Positions 1 to 8,375 of a stretch of 53,577 nucleotides of DNA are shown piece after piece. The notes under the pieces are model-generated. The model was given only the letters and a program-made list of their open reading frames with translations. It was not told the DNA's origin and did not search any database. Within the stretch, counting starts at the first letter, position 1; each line of letters starts with the position of its first letter. The position numbers were made by a program, and so were the translations under genes. Where the stretch lies: the NCBI GenBank assembly GCA_016875535.1, contig VGPF01000010.1:1-53577 (forward strand). Reading direction: 5' to 3'. The DNA comes from Chloroflexota bacterium (lineage in GTDB: Bacteria; Chloroflexota; Dehalococcoidia; SHYB01).

Positions 1-891
1 GGCGCAGGCGGCGAAGGCGCGAGGGCAGCGCGGGGCGAAGCGACAGCCTGAAGGCGGAGCGATGAGATCGGGCGGCGCGCCGGGGAGGAACTCCGGCTGC
101 GCCGCCTCTTTCAATTTCGGGATGCTGGCGATGAGCCGCTCCGTGTATGGGTGCTTGGGCCGCAGGAGGACCGCATCGGCTGGGCCGGATTCGACGTGCT
201 CGCCGCCATAGGCGACGACGATGCGGTCGCAGAGGTCGCTGGCGAGGGCGATATCGTGGGTGATGAAGAGCATCGTGAGACCCTGGTCGCGCTTGAGGGC
301 CTTGAGGAGGTTCATCACCTGGGCCTGGACGCTCACATCAAGGGCCGAGGTCGGCTCGTCCAGGATGAGGAGCTTGGGGGACATGACGAGGGCCATGGCG
401 ATGGCGACGCGCTGTTTCATGCCGCCGCTGAGCTCGTGGGGATAGCGGTCCAGGACTTCCTTGGGCAAGCCCACCATCTCCAGAAGGCTCTGGGCGCGCG
501 CCAGGGCCGCCTCCTTGGTCATCAGCCTCTCCAGGAGAGGGCGCTCGATGACCTGCCTGCCGATGCGCATCACGGGGTTCAGGGTGTTGAGCGCGCCCTG
601 GGGCACCATGGCGATCTCGCGCCAGCGGACGCTCTTACGGAAGGCTTCCTTATCGAGCTGCATAAGGTCGCGCCCATCCAGGATGACCTGGCCTGTGTAG
701 GCGGCGATGTTGGCAGGCAGGAGGCGCATGATGGCGGCGGCGAGGCTGGTCTTGCCGCTGCCTGATTCGCCGACGACGGCGACGGCCTCGCCCGTTTGCT
801 CGATGGCGAAGGAGACGCGGTCCACGGCGCGCACGGGGCCCTTGGGCGTGGCGTAGTGGAGCGTGAGCTCGCGGACGTCAAGGAAGGGCAT
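1..891 (-). CDS. Oligopeptide/dipeptide ABC transporter ATP-binding protein (partial, OppD/DppD-like)
   Basis: This is the cytoplasmic ATPase that powers a peptide-type importer. Reading the minus strand from ATG at 891 gives 297 codons open to the window edge, beginning MPFLDVRELTLHY. Visible motifs are Walker A GESGSGKTS, the signature LSGGMKQRVAIAMAL, Walker B LLILDEPTSALD and the H-loop FITHDIA. The last visible stretch, CRFAPRCPRAFAACA, is the Cys-containing C-terminal extension typical of the OppD/DppD/OppF branch. Family members run about 320-340 residues, so only a short tail is missing. It lies 72 nt downstream of the permease gene in the same direction, and a second ATPase (OppF-type) would be expected just outside the window. 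The sequence supports the family firmly; peptide specificity is not shown. Confidence 0.93.
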   Translation of the reverse strand, partial: MPFLDVRELTLHYATPKGPVRAVDRVSFAIEQTGEAVAVVGESGSGKTSLAAAIMRLLPANIAAYTGQVILDGRDLMQLDKEAFRKSVRWREIAMVPQGALNTLNPVMRIGRQVIERPLLERLMTKEAALARAQSLLEMVGLPKEVLDRYPHELSGGMKQRVAIAMALVMSPKLLILDEPTSALDVSVQAQVMNLLKALKRDQGLTMLFITHDIALASDLCDRIVVAYGGEHVESGPADAVLLRPKHPYTERLIASIPKLKEAAQPEFLPGAPPDLIAPPSGCRFAPRCPRAFAACA

Positions 892-963
892 AGAGCTCTC
901 CCTTGCGACCCTCTCCAGAGAGGCGAGGGGGAAGAAGGCAGGGATGTGCGCGGAGGGCGGACA

Positions 964-2397
964 TCATCTGACCTTTCGCAGGCGGGGGTTGACTACAGGC
1001 TCAAGGCCAAGGGCGATGAGCATGAAGGTGACGGCGGTGATGATGATGAGGACGCCGGGGGGGATGACCCACCACCAGTAGGCCAGGTAGACGGCGCCGG
1101 TGCGGAAGCCGTTCTCCAATATCTGGCCCCAGGTGGGGATGGAGGGATCGCCGAGGCCGAGGAAGCTGAGGCCCGCTTCGGCGAGGATGGCGGCAGGGAC
1201 GAGGAAGATGAGCTGGGAGATGATGAAGGGGGCCATCTGGGGGAAGATGTGGCGGTACATGATGCGCCACTTGGACGCGCCCATGGCGATGGAGGACTCG
1301 ATGAGCTGGCCGGAGCGTATCTGGAGGACCATGGAGCGCAGGAGGATGGTGAGGCCGGGCCAGCTGAAGGCGACGAGGAAGAGGAGGATAAGGTAGAGGT
1401 GGGAGCCGACGATGAAGACGAAGAAGATGAGGAGCGGCAGGAGCGGCACATTGTTGACGATATCGGCGAAGCGCTGGATGACCATATCCGTCTTGCCGCC
1501 GACATAGCCGCCCAGGATGCCGAGCCCCGCGCCGATGAGGGTGGTCATGACTGCGGCGATGATGCCGATGATGAGGGCGACGGGGAGGCCGAAGATGAGG
1601 CCCTGGGCGAGATCGCGGCCCTGGCCATCCGTGCCCATGAGGCCGAAGGTGGTGCCGCCGACGACGAAGCGGGAGAAGTCCACCGAATCTCGCCCGTCAT
1701 ACAGGGTGGCCTTGACGATGAGCTCGTAGCGGCCCTTCAGCAAGGCGATCTCGCCGGGCTTGCTTTCCGAGGGCTTGCCGAAGAGGGCGCGGTTCATGAC
1801 CTGGCGCAGGTCGCTGGAGCGGATGTCCGCGCCGTAGGTGTCCAGGTACATCTCGCGGAGGGCGTCTACGGCGGCAGGCTCGCTGGTGAGGGCGACGCGC
1901 AGCGGCTCGTCCTTGAAGCGGCTATAGGGCGCCGATTCGCCGTCCCTGGGGCCGCGCACGGCTTCGCGGTTGAGGGCGGCCTCCGAGCCATCGGGCCGCA
2001 GGATATGGACGGAGAGCGTGGGCGGGCGCTCGTGGAAGGTGACGCCGCCGATGGACACGGAGAGGAACTTGGGCGGCTTGTGCGCGGGGAAGCTGTAGGG
2101 CATCACGTAGCTCCGCACCTCCAAGCCATCGGAGGCTTCGACCTTCCCGGGGCGCTCGGCCTTGAGCTTTTCGTGCCGGAGCTGGTCGTTGCCGGTGAAG
2201 ATGTTGGACCAGGCGGGAGGCGCGGACTTTGGGTTATCGGCCCAGACGGCGGGGTTGCTCCACTTGGCCTTGCCGAAATCGGTAGGGAAGGTGGCGATGG
2301 CGACGATGGAGACGACGACCAGAACGGCGAGGGCAAACGTCCCGATCCTGCCGGGCCACGTGGCCAGGAACTCGCGAAGCATCTCCCGCCTGCTCAT
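964..2397 (-). CDS. ABC transporter permease, DppC/OppC family, with large extracytoplasmic insert
   Basis: Inner-membrane permease of a peptide/nickel-type importer, 477 residues. The first membrane segment is at about 20-37. The family motif GTDGQGRD (usually GTDxLGRD) appears only at 255-262, followed by four or five membrane segments and the ATPase-contacting EAA loop at about 367-390 (AMGASKWRIMYRHIFP). In ordinary DppC proteins the gap between segment 1 and the GTD motif is roughly 40-60 residues; here it is over 200 hydrophilic residues and probably forms a folded extracytoplasmic domain. The start overlaps the stop of the upstream permease by ATGA, indicating translational coupling. 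Family is certain; the role of the insert is unknown. Confidence 0.93.
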   Translation of the reverse strand: MSRREMLREFLATWPGRIGTFALAVLVVVSIVAIATFPTDFGKAKWSNPAVWADNPKSAPPAWSNIFTGNDQLRHEKLKAERPGKVEASDGLEVRSYVMPYSFPAHKPPKFLSVSIGGVTFHERPPTLSVHILRPDGSEAALNREAVRGPRDGESAPYSRFKDEPLRVALTSEPAAVDALREMYLDTYGADIRSSDLRQVMNRALFGKPSESKPGEIALLKGRYELIVKATLYDGRDSVDFSRFVVGGTTFGLMGTDGQGRDLAQGLIFGLPVALIIGIIAAVMTTLIGAGLGILGGYVGGKTDMVIQRFADIVNNVPLLPLLIFFVFIVGSHLYLILLFLVAFSWPGLTILLRSMVLQIRSGQLIESSIAMGASKWRIMYRHIFPQMAPFIISQLIFLVPAAILAEAGLSFLGLGDPSIPTWGQILENGFRTGAVYLAYWWWVIPPGVLIIITAVTFMLIALGLEPVVNPRLRKVR

Positions 2398-3446
2398 GTG
2401 TACCTCACGCGCGGATCCAGGAAGACGTAGAGGACTTCCAGGATGAAGCGGGCGGCAACGTAGAGGAGGGTGAAGACGAAGGTGAGGGCGACGATGACGG
2501 ACTCATCGGGGGAGCCGGAGACGGCTTCGAAGTAGAGGCGGCCCATGCCGTTCCAGTTGAAGATGGTCTCCACCAGGATGGAGCCGCTGAGGGAGCCTGC
2601 GAGGCCAAGGATAAGGCCGGTGACGATGGGCGGCGCGGCGACACGCAGGATGTGCCGGCGTTCGACGACGCTATCGGGCAGGCCCTTGGCGCGCGCCAGC
2701 ATGACGTGGTCTTCCTGGGCGACGTTCATGGTCAGGGTGCGGACGCCGTAGATATAGGGGCCGACGCTGACGAGCACCAGGGTAAGGACAGGCAGGACGG
2801 CATGTTTCACCAGGTCCAGGAACCGGGGGAAGCCATCGGCAGGCGGCGGCGTGCTGTACATGCCGCCGGAGGGGAGAAGGTTCAGCTTGAAGGCAAAGAT
2901 AAGGATGAGGAGGATGCCGACCCACCAGGTGGGCATGGCGAAGGAGACGGCGGAGAAATAGGAGACGGCCCGATCGGCCTTGCTGCCGACGCGGGTGGCG
3001 AGCCGCGGTCCCACGAGGAGGCCGATGACGGCGGTAATGACGAGGCTGGTGGTGAGGAGCAAGGCCGTGTTGGGCAAGCGATCGAGGACGATATCGGAGA
3101 CGCGGCGGCTGCCGTCGAAGCTCTTGAGAGTGCGCGCTTCGCCCAGGTCCAGCTTGACAACGCGGAAGACGGTATCCGGGAGGCGTCGCACCCATCTCTG
3201 GTCCAAGTCATAGAACTCCACCAGCTCTTGGCGTCGCACTTCGATGGTGCGCTCCAGTTCGTCCGGGTCGCGGATGGTCTGGGAGAGGCTCTGGCGGAGG
3301 CCGCGCACCTCTTCGCTGACGACGGCGTTGAGGAGCCTATCCGAGAAGCCGGTGGCTCCCAGGGTGATGACGAGGAGCAGGAGGACGGCGAAGAGGACGA
3401 AGACGAGGGTTAGCGCGCGTATGGCCAGCGGTCTGATAAGGGACAT
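2394..3446 (-). CDS. ABC transporter permease, DppB/OppB family
   Basis: The first permease subunit of the peptide-type importer, 350 residues. There is an N-terminal membrane segment at about 10-30, then a charged, probably extracytoplasmic stretch of about 85 residues (rich in Arg and Glu), then five membrane segments. The EAA-type loop is ARAKGLPDSVVERRHILR, and the C-terminus LDPRVRYT is the family hallmark. It is a little longer than the usual 310-335 residues because of the enlarged first loop, matching the enlarged loop in the partner DppC-like protein. A GGAG ribosome site lies 5-6 nt before the ATG. It is separated from the binding-protein gene by 100 nt holding a strong hairpin. Confidence 0.93.
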   Translation of the reverse strand: MSLIRPLAIRALTLVFVLFAVLLLLVITLGATGFSDRLLNAVVSEEVRGLRQSLSQTIRDPDELERTIEVRRQELVEFYDLDQRWVRRLPDTVFRVVKLDLGEARTLKSFDGSRRVSDIVLDRLPNTALLLTTSLVITAVIGLLVGPRLATRVGSKADRAVSYFSAVSFAMPTWWVGILLILIFAFKLNLLPSGGMYSTPPPADGFPRFLDLVKHAVLPVLTLVLVSVGPYIYGVRTLTMNVAQEDHVMLARAKGLPDSVVERRHILRVAAPPIVTGLILGLAGSLSGSILVETIFNWNGMGRLYFEAVSGSPDESVIVALTFVFTLLYVAARFILEVLYVFLDPRVRYT

Positions 3447-3464
3447 GGCGCTCCAATGATACGC

Positions 3465-3507
3465 AACTGGGGAACCCCGTCCAGTATCGGGACAGGGTTC
3501 CCCAGTT
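3465..3507 (-). promoter_or_regulatory. Long intercistronic hairpin between binding-protein and permease genes
   Basis: AACTGGGGAACCC pairs perfectly with GGGTTCCCCAGTT (13 bp). The stem continues, after one mismatch, through GTCC/GGAC around the loop AGTATC. No T-run follows on the minus strand, so it is not a classic terminator. Hairpins in this position, between a highly needed binding protein and its permeases, are known in other ABC operons to stabilise upstream mRNA or to let only part of transcription through. That function is inferred here. Confidence 0.7.
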
Positions 3508-3546
3508 CAAGGCTACCGGATGTGCGGCTGTCCGCGGGCGTGCCGC

Positions 3547-6021
3547 TTACGACGTTATCTCCAGGTTAACGCGCCGCTCGCTGAGGCTGGCGATGTCATC
3601 GCTGATGAGGGCCAGGGAGAGCTGGTAGACGCCGGTGGCCAGGCTTCCTGTGGTGGCGGCATCCAGGCGCACAGTGAATCGCGTGGCGCTTACGGCCTCG
3701 GCGTTGCCCGATCTCACGACTTTGCTGGTGGCCGGATCGAAGAGGACGTATTGCATGGAGAGCTTGCCTGGGCCGACGACGTCCGCCGTCACTTCGCCCG
3801 GTCGGCCTTTGCCGATCCTGGCTTGGGAGACGCGCTGGATTTCCAGGCGCGGCGGCTCCCCGCGATACCAATCGCCGGGCTTGAAGGGGTAGGTGGGATC
3901 GCGGAAGGCGTTGAGCTCGGCGAACTGGGCAGGCGGGTCGTAGCGGTTCAGGAAGAAGGGGCCGTTGCCGATGACCAGGTGGCCGTACTTGGCGTACCAA
4001 TCGATGTCCGCCTGGAGGCGCGCGGCGGCCTCTTGGGGGCTGACGAGGGAGCGGCCGCCGATGGTGAAGACGCCCTCAGGCAGGGGCGCGGAGCCGCGGG
4101 ACTGGATCTCGCGGAGGGCGCGCTCCACAAGGCCTGCATCGCGGCGGATGGCGAGGCTGATCCACGGGACGTTGAAGCGCGCGGAGGCGGTATCGCTATA
4201 GGCGGCGCGGCGCTGGGTGAAGACGAGCTCGTCCATGGCGTAGAGGAGCTCCCAGGGCATGGCAAGGCCCGAGGGCACGGCGTAGGAGCCGATCTGGGCC
4301 TGGTCGAAGTGCCAGAAGTCCACGTAGACCTCGATGCGGTTGCCGTCCAGGATGCGGAAGCCGCGGAAGGTGTCCAGGTAGGGTCGCGAAGTGGCGCCGA
4401 GGGCGAATTCGATGCGGGCCTTGTCCGGGTCGTAGGCGAGCTCAAAGCCCTGGGCGATGGAGTACATGAGGTCGGCCATGGTGATCTGCTGGCCGTTGTG
4501 CCACTTGGAGCTGAAGAACTTGGAATAGTCGTAGACGACCTTGCTGGTGGCCTGGCCGCCGCCGCCCAAAGGCTCCCAACGATTCGCGGACGCGTTCCAT
4601 TTCACGGCATCGGCCGGGACGGCGAGCTTGCCGGAGGGGCCTGCGGTCTCCACGTTGAAGGAGGCGCGGAAGGCGGTGGGCTGGCCGGTGAAGGGGTCGT
4701 TGATGAGGGTGGGGTCGGCGATGTTGCGCCAGATGTCGGCGCTGTAGAGGTCGCCGAAGCCGCCGACGGGGTTCCATGTGGTGCGCTCGGTCCAGACCCA
4801 CAGACTGCCGAGGGTCAGCTCGTCCTTGCCGGGGATGTAGGCTTCGCGGATGCTCTGGCCGCCCTTGGGCCCGGCGACGATATCTTCCGTGATGCCTTGA
4901 ATCTTATCGTTAAGGGGGAAGCTGTTATTGACGGTGACGACCCAGGCGCGGACGGACTCATCAAGGGCGATGCGCGTCATGCGGCGGTAGATATCGTTGC
5001 GCTCATCGGCAGAGGTGAACTTGCCGGTGAAGAGGCTCTGGCCGATATCGTCCAGCTCCCGATTCTCGTACTGCCAGAAGCCGGCTTCGCGCCAGCCGGG
5101 CATGTTGCCCTGCCAGGGAGCGGCGAAGTTATTGATGGATGCGTAGTCATACCGCTGAGGAGCGCCGCGGCTCCAGCCTTCCGTGTAGAGGTGCCATTCA
5201 AAGGCGACGGGATCGGAGGAGTAGACGGCCTGGACGGCGGGGGCGAATTGCTGGTAGCTGGGGGAGACGGTGAAGCCGACCTCTTCCAGCTTGGCGCGGA
5301 TCTGGTCGCCCACCTGGCGGCGCTCATCTTCCACGCGGATGATGAACTTGATGCGGATAGGCTGGCCGCGGAAGGACCACTTGCCGCCGACGAGCTCGGC
5401 GCCGGCCTGGCGCATCTCGCGCTCGATCATGCGCTTGGCGAGATCGGGGTCGTAGCGGTAGTCGGAGGCTTTGACGGTCTCAAAGATGGTGGCGTAATCG
5501 AAGTCCGTGGGGCTCAGGTGCGTGAGCATGGGTTGGGCCTGGCCCTGGTAGATATCGTTGGCGATGAAGTTGCGGTCTATGAGGTACTGGACGGCCTGGC
5601 GGACGCCCTTGATGGAGAAGGGGTTGAGCTGGTTTCCAGGAGCGGGCGCTGGATTCATGACGATGGAGACGGTGGTGGAGGGCGCCTCCTCCAGGCGAAC
5701 GCCGGAGGCGCTGCGCAGGGCGCGCGCGCCGTCCGTCTTGAGGCTGAAGAGGTAGAAGTCCATCTGTCCCGCTTGGAAGTCCAGAGGCGCGCGCTCGACG
5801 GCGAAGGACTTGAAGAAGACCTTTTCCGCCGCAGGGCCGGGCTTGTTGTGGGGGGCCTTGTAGGCCGCGGGCTGCGACGTGGGCGAGGTTCTGGTGGGCT
5901 GCGCGCCGCCTGTGGTGGGGGTGGCCTTTTCGCCGTCACCGCCGCCGCTGGAGCAGGCGGAGACGACGAGGATGAGGGCGATCGCGAGCGCGAGGCCTTT
6001 GCTGATGGTGAGCATCTTCAT
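3547..6021 (-). CDS. Extracellular solute-binding lipoprotein, family 5 (oversized)
   Basis: Substrate-binding protein of the adjacent importer, 824 residues. The N-terminus is a lipoprotein signal (hydrophobic 9-20, lipobox VVSAC with lipid Cys at 23) followed by a Ser/Gly/Thr linker. The body shows family 5 hallmarks such as FSIKGVRQAVQYLIDR (about 170-190) and a late region beginning KFFSSKWHNGQQITMADLMYS. Typical members have 500-620 residues. The extra length includes a C-terminal segment of about 100 residues that reads like a beta-sandwich (alternating hydrophobics, ending RRVNLEITS), and the order of recognisable segments looks unusual: the early-typical W-x-N-G-x-x-(I/F)-T-A-x-D-like motif occurs at about 500. 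GGAGGG lies 7 nt upstream of the ATG. The ligand is unknown. Confidence 0.88.
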   Translation of the reverse strand: MKMLTISKGLALAIALILVVSACSSGGGDGEKATPTTGGAQPTRTSPTSQPAAYKAPHNKPGPAAEKVFFKSFAVERAPLDFQAGQMDFYLFSLKTDGARALRSASGVRLEEAPSTTVSIVMNPAPAPGNQLNPFSIKGVRQAVQYLIDRNFIANDIYQGQAQPMLTHLSPTDFDYATIFETVKASDYRYDPDLAKRMIEREMRQAGAELVGGKWSFRGQPIRIKFIIRVEDERRQVGDQIRAKLEEVGFTVSPSYQQFAPAVQAVYSSDPVAFEWHLYTEGWSRGAPQRYDYASINNFAAPWQGNMPGWREAGFWQYENRELDDIGQSLFTGKFTSADERNDIYRRMTRIALDESVRAWVVTVNNSFPLNDKIQGITEDIVAGPKGGQSIREAYIPGKDELTLGSLWVWTERTTWNPVGGFGDLYSADIWRNIADPTLINDPFTGQPTAFRASFNVETAGPSGKLAVPADAVKWNASANRWEPLGGGGQATSKVVYDYSKFFSSKWHNGQQITMADLMYSIAQGFELAYDPDKARIEFALGATSRPYLDTFRGFRILDGNRIEVYVDFWHFDQAQIGSYAVPSGLAMPWELLYAMDELVFTQRRAAYSDTASARFNVPWISLAIRRDAGLVERALREIQSRGSAPLPEGVFTIGGRSLVSPQEAAARLQADIDWYAKYGHLVIGNGPFFLNRYDPPAQFAELNAFRDPTYPFKPGDWYRGEPPRLEIQRVSQARIGKGRPGEVTADVVGPGKLSMQYVLFDPATSKVVRSGNAEAVSATRFTVRLDAATTGSLATGVYQLSLALISDDIASLSERRVNLEITS

Positions 6022-6037
6022 GGTGCGCCCTCCTGTG

Positions 6038-8344
6038 CTAGGAACGTTTGGCCACCCGCAGGGTCACCCAGGAGCCGACGACGGCGGCAATGAGGGACCC
6101 CGAGAAGGTGGCGACTAGGATAACCCACCAGGGGGTGCCTTCGGAACCGCCGCCTTGGGAGACGGCGCCGCCGGAAGAGACTCCGCCTGTGGAGAGATCG
6201 GTGATCTGTTTGGCGATGGACTGCTGCTGGGTGCGGATATCGCCGAAGCCGAACTCGGTGAAGTAGGAGGTGGCGGCGACGTTGCCGGAATCGTCCACGA
6301 TGCGGATGGTCTGTGCGCCCTGGCCGGAGACGGGCATGAAGGCGCGGGCGGTGAAGCGGCCATCGGCGTTGGTGCGCTCCGTTTGGACCGTGACGCCGCC
6401 GACCTGAACGAAGACAAGGAGATCGGGCTGGAGGTTGAAGCCCTGGATGGTGATCTCCTGGCCGCCGGGGCCTGCAGGCGGGCTGATGAAGACCTCCGGC
6501 GAGGGGATGGACTTGCGGCGGGCGAAGCCGATCTTCTGGTTGACGCCGCCGAACTCGCCGAGGCGCTGGTCCGACCAGACGAGGTAGGCGTCCTTATCCG
6601 TGGCGGCGATGGCGAAGTAATCACCGATGAAGCGGCCTTTGGGGAAGCCTTTGTTGGGGTTGGAGGCGAAGTCCGTGACGCGGGTGTCTTCCCTGCGGAT
6701 GTTCAGCTCGCGGGACTCAAAGCCCCAGGTGCGGCCGCCATCCTCCGAGCGGGTGTAATAGATGTGGTAGCGCAGGCCGATGCGGTCATCCCGCGTATCT
6801 CCCCACATGACGTGGATGACGCCGTTGGGGTCTGTGGCGATGGCCGGGAAGAACTGGGTGCCGATGCCGATATCGCCGCCCAAGGTGACGGGCTGGGACC
6901 AGGTATCGCCCTTGTTGGTGGAGCGGATGAAGTAGAGGTCGCCATCGTCACCCGGCTTGTTCGGGTTGAGGGCAGTGTAGGCGAGGTAGACTTCGCCGTT
7001 CTTGCCGATGGCCATCTTGGGAAAGATGGAGGCCCAGTAGCGGAAGAAGGCGCGCCTGGGGGCGAAGCCGATCTCGCGGAAGATGGAGGCGCGGATGGGG
7101 TTGGTGAAGCGGCGGCCGCCATCATCCGAGCGAGTGATGTAGATCTCGCCCGCGCCTTTCTGGGACTCATCGTTCGTGCTATCGAACCAAGCGACGTAGA
7201 CGGTGCCATCGGGTCCGATGCCGGGGACGGGGCCCTGCACCACGCGCTTCAGCTGGGTGGTCTCTCCGGCGACGCCGGGAGTGGGCCTATCGCCCGCGAT
7301 ATCGCGCACCACGGGACTGACGTTGAGCGGCGCGGACCAGGTGCGACCGCCATCCTCCGAACGCACCAGTTGGATGACGCTCTGCACCTCTTCCACCGCG
7401 ATGTCCGGCACCTCATCAATATAGACGACACGCCCGATGATGGTGAACGTGGTGAAGGTGATGACGATGGAGTCTTTGGAGGGGTCCGCCTTGCTGGGGC
7501 CGATGGCCATCCAAGGTTTATCCAGGAAGGAGAGGCGGACGTTGCCGCGGATGCGCTGATCGCGATCGGTGCGCAGCTCCGTGCTGATGCCGCTGCGGGC
7601 GGTGGAGATGGATTCGCCCCAGTTGATACCGCCATCCGTGGAGGCGGCGATGCCGATGCTGGAGACCTCCGTAGCAAGGACGAAGGGGCCGACGTTGAAG
7701 TCCTCTATGCCGATGGAGATGAAGGCGTAGAAGAGCTTGCCATTGCGGTCGAAGGCGAGGACAGGGTCACCGCCGGTTCCTTCGTCTTCACGGATAAAGG
7801 GGACCAGGTAGGGGCCTTCCCATGTTTCGCCCGCATCGAAGCTGATATAGGAGGAGACGGAGGGAAAGTTGTAGTCTATGGTGCCGACGACGAGGTGGTT
7901 GGGGTCCTTGGGGTTCACGGCGATGTGGGGCTCGTTCTGGAGCGGCGAGTTGCTGAAATCGCGGGTGATGAGGAGATTGCGGCTGAAGGCGGGAGCCGGG
8001 TCGCGGAAGGGGACTAGGACGCCGCCCGCCTGCGCGGCAGGGGCGCCTTGGACGGAGCTGAAGGAGGGGCGGTCTTTCTCTCGGCCTTGATCGCCTAGGG
8101 GGCCGCGAGGGTCTTGGCCGGACATGCGGAGCCACATGGCGCTGGAGAGGGAGCGACCGGCGAAGTCTTTACGCATGTTGCTGAGGAGGTTCGTTACCTC
8201 AACCTCGCCGCCTTCGCTTTCGGCGGCGGCGGGCGCAGGGATAAGGAAGACGGCCAAGGAGCTTGCGAGCAGGATGACGATGGCCGTGATGGATGCCACG
8301 CGCATGCTGGACGTCCTCTTGGGGTTGGTGTTAAGCGTTGGCAT
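6038..8344 (-). CDS. Secreted, C-terminally anchored BNR/Asp-box repeat protein with IPT-like domain
   Basis: A 768-residue cell-surface protein. An N-terminal signal segment lies at about 15-40, ending in a Pro/Ala-rich cleavage-like site (PAPAAAES). Asp-box repeats typical of sialidase-type beta-propellers occur at about 236-242 (STDGGINW), 329-336 (SEDGGRTWS), 406-413 (SDDGGRRF), 475-482 (STNKGDTW) and 533-540 (SEDGGRTWG). An IPT/TIG-like beta-sandwich follows at about 620-700 (SPPAGPGGQEITIQGFNL), then a C-terminal membrane segment at about 735-757 with a basic tail. ATG 8344 has AGGGAGG close by; an internal ATG at 8305 would start directly at the signal peptide and also has a GAGG. No sialidase catalytic Arg triad could be assigned, so it may only bind or recognise a surface polymer. 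It is co-transcribed with the ABC transporter. Confidence 0.82.
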   Translation of the reverse strand: MPTLNTNPKRTSSMRVASITAIVILLASSLAVFLIPAPAAAESEGGEVEVTNLLSNMRKDFAGRSLSSAMWLRMSGQDPRGPLGDQGREKDRPSFSSVQGAPAAQAGGVLVPFRDPAPAFSRNLLITRDFSNSPLQNEPHIAVNPKDPNHLVVGTIDYNFPSVSSYISFDAGETWEGPYLVPFIREDEGTGGDPVLAFDRNGKLFYAFISIGIEDFNVGPFVLATEVSSIGIAASTDGGINWGESISTARSGISTELRTDRDQRIRGNVRLSFLDKPWMAIGPSKADPSKDSIVITFTTFTIIGRVVYIDEVPDIAVEEVQSVIQLVRSEDGGRTWSAPLNVSPVVRDIAGDRPTPGVAGETTQLKRVVQGPVPGIGPDGTVYVAWFDSTNDESQKGAGEIYITRSDDGGRRFTNPIRASIFREIGFAPRRAFFRYWASIFPKMAIGKNGEVYLAYTALNPNKPGDDGDLYFIRSTNKGDTWSQPVTLGGDIGIGTQFFPAIATDPNGVIHVMWGDTRDDRIGLRYHIYYTRSEDGGRTWGFESRELNIRREDTRVTDFASNPNKGFPKGRFIGDYFAIAATDKDAYLVWSDQRLGEFGGVNQKIGFARRKSIPSPEVFISPPAGPGGQEITIQGFNLQPDLLVFVQVGGVTVQTERTNADGRFTARAFMPVSGQGAQTIRIVDDSGNVAATSYFTEFGFGDIRTQQQSIAKQITDLSTGGVSSGGAVSQGGGSEGTPWWVILVATFSGSLIAAVVGSWVTLRVAKRS

Positions 8345-8375
8345 GGGCCTCCCTACTGTGCTGCGCGGCGTAGTG

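Noticed and set aside
796-8017. Very long plus-strand open frames (about 540, 857 and 620 codons) opposite the ABC operon
   Set aside because: They mirror the minus-strand genes through GC-rich codon structure, encode low-complexity Asp/Glu/Gly/Ala-rich sequence without domains, and the minus-strand products carry clear family motifs.
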